DNA of 6,817 bases from DATECU01 sp035286745 (lineage in GTDB: Bacteria > Acidobacteriota > Vicinamibacteria > Fen-336): NCBI GenBank assembly GCA_035286745.1, contig DATECU010000005.1:1-6817 (forward strand). Reading direction: 5' to 3'. Made by a program: the position numbers and the translations under genes. The notes beneath the pieces were generated by a model, which saw nothing but the letters and a program-made list of their open reading frames with translations, did not search any database and was not told where the DNA came from. Numbering within the stretch: position 1 is the first letter of the stretch; each line of letters opens with the position of its first letter. This document shows positions 1 through 6,817 of the stretch, in pieces.

Positions 1-309
1 GAGACCTTTTCGGGGAGCCTCACCGACCCGACCGCCTGCAACTGCGGCAACGGCATCAATCAGTACACGATCGAGGTGGCGAGCGCGGGCCAACTCGAGG
101 CCACGGCCACCTGGGCGGAGTCGGGCGCCGTGGTGATCGTCCGCCTGCTCGACTCGAGCTTCAACACCGTCTTCGCGACCTCCACCGCCACCGGCACCAC
201 CGCCCGGCTCAGCCAGGCGGTGACTCCAGCCACCTACCGCATCCAGGTGTTCCTGGCCCAGAGCGGCGCCCGCGCCGCCAGCTTCCAGCTCACCGTCACC
301 CACCCCTGA
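1..309 (+). CDS. C-terminal part of a secreted protein with a PPC-like domain (5' truncated)
   Basis: The frame is open from the first base of the window to the TGA at 307-309, giving 102 visible residues; the true start lies to the left. A GTG at 76 is internal, because the same domain continues unbroken upstream of it. The visible part reads as one beta-sandwich: it opens with ETFSGSL, has alternating hydrophobic strands (VVIVRLLD, YRIQVFLA) and ends in a strand FQLTVTH right at the C terminus. This pattern (F-x-G-S-L, a 'llda-x-x-x-x-v' strand and a final 'tYrixV' strand) resembles the bacterial pre-peptidase C-terminal (PPC) domain, an accessory domain of secreted proteases and other surface proteins. 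A CNCGNG motif near residue 14 could form a disulfide or bind a metal. The main catalytic or structural part of the protein is outside the window, so its function cannot be named. It converges on the minus-strand operon and is probably unrelated to it. PPC assignment is by eye; another Ig-like or jelly-roll domain is possible. Confidence 0.72.
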   Translation, partial: ETFSGSLTDPTACNCGNGINQYTIEVASAGQLEATATWAESGAVVIVRLLDSSFNTVFATSTATGTTARLSQAVTPATYRIQVFLAQSGARAASFQLTVTHP

Positions 310-331
310 TCCCCCGGGCTGGCGGTCCGAC
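310..331. other. 22-bp convergent gap between two genes
   Basis: Two TGA stop codons face each other across 22 bases (the plus-strand gene ends at 309, the minus-strand prenyltransferase at 332). The only symmetry is a short CCCGGG palindrome. There is no GC stem followed by a T-run on either strand, so no intrinsic terminator is visible. If one exists it lies inside a coding end, or termination is Rho-dependent. Confidence 0.7.
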
Positions 332-1243
<912 letters not shown>

Positions 1244-1254
1244 CAGGACCTTCA
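1244..1254 (-). promoter_or_regulatory. Ribosome binding site overlapping the upstream stop codon
   Basis: Read on the minus strand the junction is TGAAGGTCCTG followed by ATG. The TGA ends the kinase fusion, and GAAGG (1253-1249) lies five bases before the ATG of the prenyltransferase. The Shine-Dalgarno sequence therefore shares bases with the previous stop codon, which suggests translational coupling and fixes the ATG at 1243 as the start. Confidence 0.65.
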
Positions 1255-2607
1255 GGACGGGATTGGGAAGGCGCGGAGCAGCAAGACCACGAACCCGGCG
1301 CCCAACGCGGTGTTGAGCGCGTTCAGCAGATCGTTGTCCAGCCACCCCTTGCGTTCGGCGACCGTGCCCAGGACCGATTCGGCCAGGCTGCCGAGAAGCC
1401 CGGCCAACGCGACCAGCACCGCCGCCAGCCAGGGGTAGAGGCCGAGGGCCGCGCCCAGAGCGGCTATCAGGGCCCCTCCCAGGAAGCCGCCCAGGGTGCC
1501 CTCCAGGCTGACGGCCCCTTCGGTACCAGCGGGCACCGGCCGCAGGCTGGTGATCAGGAAGGTGCGGCGACCGTAGGCCTTCCCCACCTCCGACGAGCAG
1601 GTGTCGGCGGCGGCGGTGGCCACGGCGGCGGCGTAGGCCAGCAGGAACAGACTCTGCATATCGCTAGGCGCAGCTCCCGCCATCAGCGCCAGCAGGGCAG
1701 GGACGCCCCCGTTGGCCCAGGCGTTCCGCCAGCCGCGGGCACCGCCCTTCTCCTGGGCGATGCCGCGGGCCGCCTTGACGCGATAGCCGATGCGAGTGGC
1801 CAGGCTCCCCAGCACGAAGAACGCGGCCATCAGGGCGAAGCCGCGGAGGCCCAAGGTGCCGGTGATGACGGTGCCGATGAATACGGCCGAGAGAGCGCCG
1901 GGGATATCGATGGACCCCGCCCACTTGGCGGCGAGCGCCACCACGCCGTTGACCGCCAAGCCCAGCAGCAGGCGTTGCCCGAGACCGGGCGCCGCGAGCA
2001 AGCCGGCGAAGTCCGCTTGGGCCAGCAGGGTGAGAGCCACCGCTCCGGTGAGCGGCACGGTGAGGTTGTCGTCGAGGGTGGTGGGCAGCGTCTCGACCAG
2101 GGCGCAGAGGAGGGTGAGCGGTACGGTGAGGGCCAGCACCCGCGGCGTCAGAGACGCTGTGAGCGGTAGGCGCAGGGTCCACACCATAAGGAACGAGGCG
2201 GCCAGGGTGCCAAAGACGATGAAGGAGGCGAAGCCGATCCAGCCCTTCCCCGGGTTCCACGGCAGCCGAGGCCCGCGCAGGGCCTGCCCCAGGAGGGTGG
2301 CCATGCCGTCACCCACCGCCAGCAGGCCCCAGACCGCCGCCGCCTTGGCCAAGTCGTGGCGGAAGTAGAGGCAAAGACCCAGCACCGAGAGCGGGTAGAG
2401 CAGGATGCCGAGGGGATAGCCCTTCGCCTGCTCGCCTCCCCGCCACAACTGCTTGCCCCCGACCCGGGGCAGGATCTGCCAGTTGAAGAGGAAGGCGCCG
2501 AGGGCCAGGGCGGCGGCACCCCGCCAGTCGAGGAACCGCAGCAACAGAGCGAAACCGCCCACCCCGATGTGCACCAGTTTGCGTTTGGTCTCCCCGGCGG
2601 TCAGCAC
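1252..2607 (-). CDS. Fused prenol kinase (VTE5/dolichol-kinase-like) and DUF92 (VTE6-like) membrane protein
   Basis: This 451-residue, very hydrophobic protein consists of two families joined end to end. Residues 1-200 match the CTP-dependent phytol/farnesol/dolichol kinase group (related to phosphatidate cytidylyltransferases): RKLVHI at 9-14, GDGMATLLG at 99-107, LPWNPGKGWIGFASF at 115-129 and VETLPTTLDDNLTVPL at 171-186. Residues about 210-451 match DUF92 (TMEM19-like): GSLATRIGYRVKAARG (267-282), RGWRNAWANGG (291-301), AAADTCSSEVG (332-342), GTEGAVSLEGT (361-371), GSLAESVLGT (406-415) and a closing N-A-L-N. In plants the single-domain homologues are VTE5 (phytol kinase) and VTE6 (phytyl-phosphate kinase), which act in sequence to turn a free prenol into its diphosphate. 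By inference this protein does both steps in the inner membrane on an unidentified prenol. The start is a GTG at 2607, overlapping the preceding gene by 7 bp, with a run of six G five bases upstream; RKLVHI then lies at its usual place near the N terminus. The kinase motif has G and I where many relatives have S/T and E or A (K121-G-W-I), so substrate or activity may differ. Confidence 0.85.
   Translation of the reverse strand: MLTAGETKRKLVHIGVGGFALLLRFLDWRGAAALALGAFLFNWQILPRVGGKQLWRGGEQAKGYPLGILLYPLSVLGLCLYFRHDLAKAAAVWGLLAVGDGMATLLGQALRGPRLPWNPGKGWIGFASFIVFGTLAASFLMVWTLRLPLTASLTPRVLALTVPLTLLCALVETLPTTLDDNLTVPLTGAVALTLLAQADFAGLLAAPGLGQRLLLGLAVNGVVALAAKWAGSIDIPGALSAVFIGTVITGTLGLRGFALMAAFFVLGSLATRIGYRVKAARGIAQEKGGARGWRNAWANGGVPALLALMAGAAPSDMQSLFLLAYAAAVATAAADTCSSEVGKAYGRRTFLITSLRPVPAGTEGAVSLEGTLGGFLGGALIAALGAALGLYPWLAAVLVALAGLLGSLAESVLGTVAERKGWLDNDLLNALNTALGAGFVVLLLRAFPIPS
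2601..2607 (-). promoter_or_regulatory. 7-bp stop/start overlap (GTGCTGA)
   Basis: The GTG start of the kinase fusion (2607-2605) lies inside the last codons of the dehydrogenase-like gene, whose TGA is at 2603-2601. A G-run at 2618-2613 is the only Shine-Dalgarno-like sequence, so initiation probably depends on ribosomes finishing the upstream gene. Confidence 0.6.
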
Positions 2608-3602
2608 CCCGGCCCCCCGGCAATCGTCCCCTGCTCCCGGAGCCAGGCGATCGTCTCTTGCAGTCCCTCGCGGAGCGGGGTCACCCGGTACCCCAGCTCG
2701 CGCTCGGCTTTGGCGCTCGAGTAGGCCCAGTGCTCGCGGAATACCCCCACCACCTGGTGGGTGAGCTGGGGCGGGTGGCCCGTCAGCTCAGCCCAGGCCC
2801 ACAGCGCGCCACCTAACGCTGTGGCCAGAGGGTAGGGGATATGCCGGCGGGGAACCGGGACCCCGGTCAGTTCGGCCAGCAGCGCAAACAGACCGTTCAT
2901 GTCTGCGTTCTCTCCGCACAGGAAGTACCGCTGGCCGGCTCGCCCGCGCGCGAGCGCCGCCAGCTGGCCGGCAGCCACGTCGCTCACGTAGGAGTACGAC
3001 CAGAGCCGATCCCCGGGGCCGATGATGCCCGGCAGTCGACCCTGGAGGTGATCGACCACCATCTTCACCACCAGGTTGCCGTCCGTCAGGTCGCCGGGGC
3101 CATAGACCACCCCCGGGTAGAGCATGACCACGTCCTGGCCGGCGGCCGCCGCTTCGCGGGCCGCTGCATCGGCCTGGGCCTTGGTGCGCTCGTAGGCGTT
3201 TCGATAGGTGCCAGGGTGGACCTGGGACTCGTCGGCGGGGGTCGGGCCCGCCGGCCCGATGGCCATGAAGGACGAGGTGTAGACGAGCCGCGCACCGGCG
3301 GCACGCGCCGCCGCCAGGGCGTTGCGCAGACCACCTAGGTTGACGGCATCGAAGACCGCGGGATCGGGCGCCCACATCTTGACCACGGCGGCCATGTGCA
3401 GAATCGCGCCGCAGCCATGAGCGGCGCGCTCCAGGGAACCCGCGTCGGTCACGTCCCCCGGCGCGATCTCGGCGGCTGGGGGCAAGCCGGCGAGGTTGCT
3501 TCCGGCTCGGGCCAGGATGCGCACCGAGTGCCCGGCCGCGTCCAGGGCGGTCGCCACGTTCTTGCCCAGGAAGCCGGTGCCCCCGGTGAGCAGGACCTTC
3601 AC
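2601..3602 (-). CDS. Extended SDR, farnesol/prenol dehydrogenase-like (NAD-dependent epimerase family)
   Basis: This 333-residue protein of the extended short-chain dehydrogenase/reductase superfamily has the length usual for the group. It starts with MKVLLTGGTGFLG, containing the NAD(P)-binding glycine motif G7-G10-G13. GDVTD at 49-53 is the adenine-pocket region, YTSSF at 108-112 gives the active-site serine, and Y137-E-R-T-K141 is the catalytic Tyr-Lys pair. LYPGVVYGPG (161-170), GRLPGIIG (188-195) and FLCGEN (227-232) agree, from memory, with the Arabidopsis NAD-dependent farnesol dehydrogenase FLDH more closely than with sugar epimerases. The hopanoid-associated SDR HpnA and dihydroflavonol reductase-like proteins are the main alternatives. 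Farnesol dehydrogenases oxidise prenols to aldehydes, which would fit the prenol-kinase-like gene that follows; this substrate is inference. The start is a GTG forming GTGA with the stop of the preceding gene, placing the Rossmann motif at the very N terminus. The frame is open for 352 codons further upstream, but that stretch is an Arg/Pro-rich shadow of the preceding gene. Confidence 0.85.
   Translation of the reverse strand: MKVLLTGGTGFLGKNVATALDAAGHSVRILARAGSNLAGLPPAAEIAPGDVTDAGSLERAAHGCGAILHMAAVVKMWAPDPAVFDAVNLGGLRNALAAARAAGARLVYTSSFMAIGPAGPTPADESQVHPGTYRNAYERTKAQADAAAREAAAAGQDVVMLYPGVVYGPGDLTDGNLVVKMVVDHLQGRLPGIIGPGDRLWSYSYVSDVAAGQLAALARGRAGQRYFLCGENADMNGLFALLAELTGVPVPRRHIPYPLATALGGALWAWAELTGHPPQLTHQVVGVFREHWAYSSAKAERELGYRVTPLREGLQETIAWLREQGTIAGGPGC
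3599..3602 (-). promoter_or_regulatory. GTGA 4-bp stop/start overlap
   Basis: The TGA of the RMD-like gene (3601-3599) and the GTG of the dehydrogenase-like gene (3602-3600) share two bases. This is a classic translational-coupling junction and fixes the GTG start. No separate strong Shine-Dalgarno sequence precedes it. Confidence 0.75.
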
Positions 3603-4582
3603 CGGCTCACCGGGGGAAGCACCAGCCGGCCGGCGCCCAGGCGCTCCCGCCAGTAGCGCAGGAGATCGGCCAGGGTCTCCGCCAGCTCGATCTTCTGCGC
3701 ATAACCCGTAGCCTGCTGGAGCTTGCGCGGGTCGCCCACCAGCGCCGGGATGTCGGCGGGGCGCAGGCGCGAGCCGTCGACGCGGATCTCCACGTCCACC
3801 TCGGCCAGCGCGATCAGCCGATCCAGGAGGTCGCGGATGCGCAGGCTCCGGCCGCTGCAGACGTTGTAGACCTCCCCCGGCTCGCCGCGGTCCAGAAGCG
3901 CCCAGTAGGCGCGCACCACATCGCGCACGTCGGAGAAGTCGCGGATCGCCTCCAGGTTGCCCACCTCGATCAGCGGCGGGCGCCGCCCCAGCTCGATCTC
4001 GGCGATCTGGCGGGCGAAGCTGCTCTCGGCGAAGATCTCGCCGCGGCCGGGACCGGTGTGGTGGAAGGTGCGGGTGCGGATGATCGCCATCTGGTGGGAC
4101 AGGGCGTATTGCAGGGCCAGGTAGCTCTGGGAGACCTTGCTCACCGCGTAGGGCGAGTTGGGGCGAAGCGGGGCCGTCTCGGCGAGCGGGATCTCCTTGG
4201 GCTCCACCAGGCCGTACTCCTCGGCGCTGCCGATCACCAGGATGCGCGGGGCCAGCGCCCGCCGGCGTACGGCTTCCAGCATGTTGAGCAGACCCAGGAC
4301 GTTGGTGCGCAGGGTGCCCGCGGGGTCTTCCCAGGAGCGGTGGACGCTCGATTGCGCCGCCAGATGGATGATGCGGTCGGGATGGACCACGTCGAAGGCC
4401 GCCTCCACCGCCGCCGAGTCCTCCAGGTCGGCCTCCACCGGGAACACCCGCGCCGGCAGCTCGAGCGGCGAGCCGTGAGGTCGGAGCAGACCGAAGACCT
4501 GGACCTCGGGACGCTGGGTGCGCAGGAAGTCGGCCAGGTGCCCGCCGACGAAGCCGGCGATGCCGGTGACCAGGACCCTCAC
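3599..4582 (-). CDS. rmd: GDP-4-keto-6-deoxy-D-mannose reductase-like SDR (RMD/GMD family)
   Basis: This 327-residue extended SDR resembles RMD, which reduces GDP-4-keto-6-deoxy-D-mannose to GDP-D-rhamnose (close relatives make GDP-6-deoxytalose) in the cytoplasm, for LPS or other glycans. The glycine motif is G7-x-x-G10-x-x-G13 (TGIAGFVGGHL). IIHLAAQSSV at 71-80, GSAEEYG at 118-124 (active-site Ser119) and SPYAVSK at 143-149 (catalytic Tyr145 and Lys149) follow. The group's hallmarks are RTRTFHHTGPG (169-179), RDFSDVRDVVRAY (214-226), EVYNVCSG (237-244) and RLRPADIP (272-279). The dehydratase partner GMD usually begins TGITGQDGSYL; that signature is absent here, which favours reductase over dehydratase, although databases often label such proteins GDP-mannose 4,6-dehydratase. 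No GMD gene is in the window, so the keto-sugar must come from elsewhere. The GTG start overlaps the lptD stop as GTGA. The physical link to lptD suggests the sugar goes into LPS or another envelope glycan. Confidence 0.84.
   Translation of the reverse strand: MRVLVTGIAGFVGGHLADFLRTQRPEVQVFGLLRPHGSPLELPARVFPVEADLEDSAAVEAAFDVVHPDRIIHLAAQSSVHRSWEDPAGTLRTNVLGLLNMLEAVRRRALAPRILVIGSAEEYGLVEPKEIPLAETAPLRPNSPYAVSKVSQSYLALQYALSHQMAIIRTRTFHHTGPGRGEIFAESSFARQIAEIELGRRPPLIEVGNLEAIRDFSDVRDVVRAYWALLDRGEPGEVYNVCSGRSLRIRDLLDRLIALAEVDVEIRVDGSRLRPADIPALVGDPRKLQQATGYAQKIELAETLADLLRYWRERLGAGRLVLPPVSR
4579..4582 (-). promoter_or_regulatory. GTGA 4-bp stop/start overlap after lptD
   Basis: The lptD stop TGA (4581-4579) is interlocked with the GTG start (4582-4580) of the RMD-like gene, and no clear Shine-Dalgarno sequence lies before it. 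Expression of the sugar gene is therefore likely coupled to translation of lptD. Confidence 0.72.
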
Positions 4583-6817
4583 GGGAAACCGCGGCCGGCG
4601 CCAGGCATGGGTTGGGTACCCAGGAAGCTGCCGCTGGAGCCGATGTTGGCGAGCTCAATGGAGAAGGTCTTGCTCCACACGATCTGGCCTCCTCCGAAGT
4701 CCCGGCGGGCCACGTCCACGATCAGGCCACAGCACTGGACGTCGTAGCGGCCGCGTGCAACCAGGGTCGCCAGCTGTTTGCGATCGAAGTCGTAGTAGGC
4801 AGTGCCGTTCACCGTCAGGTGCTTGGGGATCAGACTCAAACGCAGATCGCCGCGCACGCTGTCATGCGGGAGGACAGGGCCGACCTGGTTCTGCTGCGGG
4901 GTCTTGTAGCGCGACCAGTTGGCGGTGATGCCGGCTCGCTCGCTTTCGGCGCGCACCGACAGCCCCAGGCTCTTCACCAGCCGGTAGTTGACGTCGTACT
5001 CGAGATTGAAGTTGGCATTCAGCCGACTGGCGGGCGCCAAACGAAGACGGGTCTGGATGGGAGAGTAGTGGGCGGGCTCTCCCTCGGGGCCGAAGATCGC
5101 CGACACGTAGCCTGGGTCGTAGGCGCTGGCTGCGACGTCCACATAGTAGGTCTGACCGATGGTCCAGTTCAGGAACTCCCAGGTCTCCAGCTTGCCCGAG
5201 CGGCCGGGCCGTTTGGCGTAAAAGCGTTGCTCCAGAGCATAGTAGATCTGGTTGGTCCCCGGAAACCGATCATCGTATCCGAACCGGGGCAAGGCCTCGT
5301 AGTTGTCGATTCGCGAGCGGTAGGTCCAGGTGACCTGAGGGCCGACGACGTGCTTGAAGCGCTCGGAATAGCCGTTGCCGGGGGTCACGAAGATGCGGGA
5401 AAACAGCGGCCCGCGGACCGACAGGCTCCCCTCCAGATAGCGGCGATCGACCGGCGGCCCGGAGAAGTCCTCCGCCTCGGTCTCGGGATCGTTGCTCACA
5501 CCGTAGCGCGTGTAACGCGCCTGGATCTGAGGCGTCACCTGCAGGAAGGCGGCGGAGAGCGGCCGCGACAGGCGGGGGTTCAGGTCGTATCGGGAGTAGG
5601 AGACGTGGCTCTCGTCGTCGCTCGAGAAGCGGGCCAAGCGTTCGGCCTGGGCGGAGTACTGAAGGACCAACCCGGTGGCCTTGTGCTTCCGGGGGGCGCC
5701 GCTCATCGAAAGCGAGGGGAGGTGTTGGAGGATTTGCTCCTGGCCGGCGTAGAAGGTCTCGTTGGAGTCGGCGAGGAGCTGCACGTCCCCCAGCGCGAAG
5801 CCACGCTGCAACGAGAAGGAGCGGATGCGCCTGCGATTGAACATAGCATCGGGATCGTCCAGGAAGCGGCGGCGGAACTCCTGGGTGCTGGAGTCCTGGA
5901 CGCGGACCCGGGCCCGCAGCCGGCCCGGAAGCACCTGCTGCGCATTCCAGTTGAGGTCGTGCTCCCAGACGCTGCCGCCTCCCTCCGACACCCGCCGGTT
6001 GAAGAAGGACCGGAAGTCACCGCCCGATGGGCTCTTACGTCGATAGCGAAAGTCGTGACCGAAACCCCAACCCCACTTGGAGTAATAGTCGACCGCAAAC
6101 GTCTGGTCGAGGCTCCGCCCCATCGCCCAGAAGAAGGCCCCCCCGACGTTGCGGCCTCTGACCTCATCGCTGCCGTAGTGGGGCAACAAGAAGCCGGAGC
6201 TGCGCTGGTCCTGCTGGATCGGGTAGATGAAGTAGGGGAAGTAGAAGACGGGCACCTCATGAACCCGGAAGATCACGTGCTTGGCCTTCACCTTGTCGTC
6301 CACCTTGAGGGTGGCGGAACGGGAACCGAACCTCCAGCGCGGGTTGGGCTGAGAGCAGGAGGTGAAGCGCCCGCCGTGAATGCGGTAGGTGTCGGCGGAG
6401 ATGCGCTCGATCTTCGGGGCCTCGACGAAAATGCCGGGCTGCGCGTAACCCATGGCGTTGTTGAAGACGCCGACGCCGCTGTCCAGGTCCATCTCCAGCC
6501 GGTCTCCGGTGAGACGTTCCTCGCCCCGCAGGAAGACCACGCTGCCTTTGGCCTCGATGCGCCGGGCGGAGGTTCCGTCTGGCTTGGGCGTTACGTGGAA
6601 ATCGAGGTCGTCGGCCTGTAGGCGAGCATCGCCGAAGCGGACGTCGACGAAGCCGGTGAACTGGGTGTGGCCTTCGCCCACCGTCTCCTGCTTGGCGGCG
6701 GTTATGCAGATGTCGCCGTCCAGGGGATTGCACGCGCCGGCTTCGGCCTCGGCGGGCGGCGCGGGTGCGGGCGACGCACTGGGCTCGGGCTGCGCCGCTG
6801 CCGGAGGCGGGGGCGGG
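4579..6817 (-). CDS. lptD: LPS-assembly protein LptD (5' end beyond window)
   Basis: LptD is the outer-membrane beta-barrel that, with the lipoprotein LptE, inserts LPS into the outer leaflet. At least 745 residues are visible, and the frame runs off the right edge; a GTG at 6681 is internal, because the frame continues open upstream of it. The visible N-terminal part is an Ala/Pro-rich linker (about 6816-6735), then a short segment with two cysteines (6732-6730 and 6708-6706). The OstA/LptA-like jelly-roll follows (GEGHTQFTGFVDVRF, then LQADDLDFHV and RLTGDRLEMDLDSG), then a GRFTSCSQPNPRW segment and the conserved FYFPYFIYP and RSSGFLLPHYG region leading into the barrel with aromatic-rich strands. 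A vicinal CC (4734-4729) lies near the C terminus. In E. coli LptD two N-terminal-side cysteines pair with a C-terminal CC, and this protein shows the same layout. The signal peptide should lie just outside the window. It is the first visible gene of the operon; the promoter is not in view. Confidence 0.93.
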   Translation of the reverse strand, partial: PPPPPAAAQPEPSASPAPAPPAEAEAGACNPLDGDICITAAKQETVGEGHTQFTGFVDVRFGDARLQADDLDFHVTPKPDGTSARRIEAKGSVVFLRGEERLTGDRLEMDLDSGVGVFNNAMGYAQPGIFVEAPKIERISADTYRIHGGRFTSCSQPNPRWRFGSRSATLKVDDKVKAKHVIFRVHEVPVFYFPYFIYPIQQDQRSSGFLLPHYGSDEVRGRNVGGAFFWAMGRSLDQTFAVDYYSKWGWGFGHDFRYRRKSPSGGDFRSFFNRRVSEGGGSVWEHDLNWNAQQVLPGRLRARVRVQDSSTQEFRRRFLDDPDAMFNRRRIRSFSLQRGFALGDVQLLADSNETFYAGQEQILQHLPSLSMSGAPRKHKATGLVLQYSAQAERLARFSSDDESHVSYSRYDLNPRLSRPLSAAFLQVTPQIQARYTRYGVSNDPETEAEDFSGPPVDRRYLEGSLSVRGPLFSRIFVTPGNGYSERFKHVVGPQVTWTYRSRIDNYEALPRFGYDDRFPGTNQIYYALEQRFYAKRPGRSGKLETWEFLNWTIGQTYYVDVAASAYDPGYVSAIFGPEGEPAHYSPIQTRLRLAPASRLNANFNLEYDVNYRLVKSLGLSVRAESERAGITANWSRYKTPQQNQVGPVLPHDSVRGDLRLSLIPKHLTVNGTAYYDFDRKQLATLVARGRYDVQCCGLIVDVARRDFGGGQIVWSKTFSIELANIGSSGSFLGTQPMPGAGRGFP

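Noticed and set aside
76..309. A small 77-residue gene starting at the GTG at 76
   Set aside because: The same frame is open to the window edge, and the upstream residues belong to the same beta-sandwich domain, so this is the end of a larger gene.
310..331. A bidirectional terminator between the convergent genes
   Set aside because: Only a 6-base palindrome is present, with no stem-loop of useful length and no T-run.
2601..3602. Calling the SDR HpnA and the operon hopanoid-related
   Set aside because: The N-terminal motif is shared by many SDRs, and no squalene-hopene cyclase or other hopanoid gene is present. The mid- and C-terminal motifs fit farnesol dehydrogenase-like proteins better. 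It is kept as an alternative only.
2601..4658. A 685-residue fusion protein extending the dehydrogenase-like SDR upstream
   Set aside because: The first 352 codons give an Arg/Pro/Gly-rich product and overlap the RMD-like gene in another frame. The Rossmann motif begins exactly at the GTG at 3602.
4612..6621. A 669-codon open frame on the plus strand opposite lptD
   Set aside because: It has no recognisable domain and an odd composition rich in V, G, A and H. Opposite it lies a clear LptD with conserved motifs. Long antisense frames are expected in GC-rich coding DNA.
4579..6681. LptD starting at the GTG at 6681
   Set aside because: The frame remains open to 6816 with plausible linker and cysteine-containing sequence, and a signal peptide is still missing. 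The true start is outside the window.

Overview
The window is about two-thirds G+C and is packed with genes. It suggests a diderm (LPS-bearing), GC-rich bacterium, because it carries lptD, which encodes the outer-membrane LPS translocon. Acidobacteriota or a similar deep diderm lineage would fit the gene content and the PPC-type secreted domain, but that placement is an impression of style and not a demonstrated assignment. No RNA gene, insertion sequence, CRISPR array or phage signal was seen.

Layout. Positions 1-309 (+) hold the C-terminal end of a secreted or cell-surface protein with a PPC-like beta-sandwich domain. After a 22-bp convergent gap, everything else lies on the minus strand and reads right to left as one tightly packed operon: lptD (6817-4579, start beyond the right edge), an RMD-like GDP-4-keto-6-deoxymannose reductase (4582-3599), an extended SDR resembling plant NAD-dependent farnesol dehydrogenase (3602-2601), a two-domain membrane protein joining a phytol/farnesol-kinase-like (VTE5/FOLK, dolichol kinase superfamily) domain to a DUF92 (VTE6-like) domain (2607-1252), and a UbiA-family prenyltransferase (1243-332). 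The junctions are GTGA (4-bp overlap), GTGA (4-bp overlap), GTGCTGA (7-bp overlap) and an 8-bp gap whose ribosome binding site overlaps the previous stop codon. This spacing implies translational coupling along the whole operon.

How the genes may work together. The first two genes concern the cell envelope: LPS export and a 6-deoxyhexose nucleotide sugar. The last three read like a compact isoprenoid-alcohol module. A prenol dehydrogenase-like SDR could oxidise a free prenol. The fused kinase could phosphorylate the prenol twice (prenol to monophosphate to diphosphate), as VTE5 and VTE6 do for phytol in plants. The UbiA enzyme could then transfer the resulting prenyl group to an acceptor. The fusion and the gene order are visible in the sequence; the pathway is inference from family knowledge, and neither the prenol nor the acceptor can be read from the sequence. 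This module is the most interesting part of the window.
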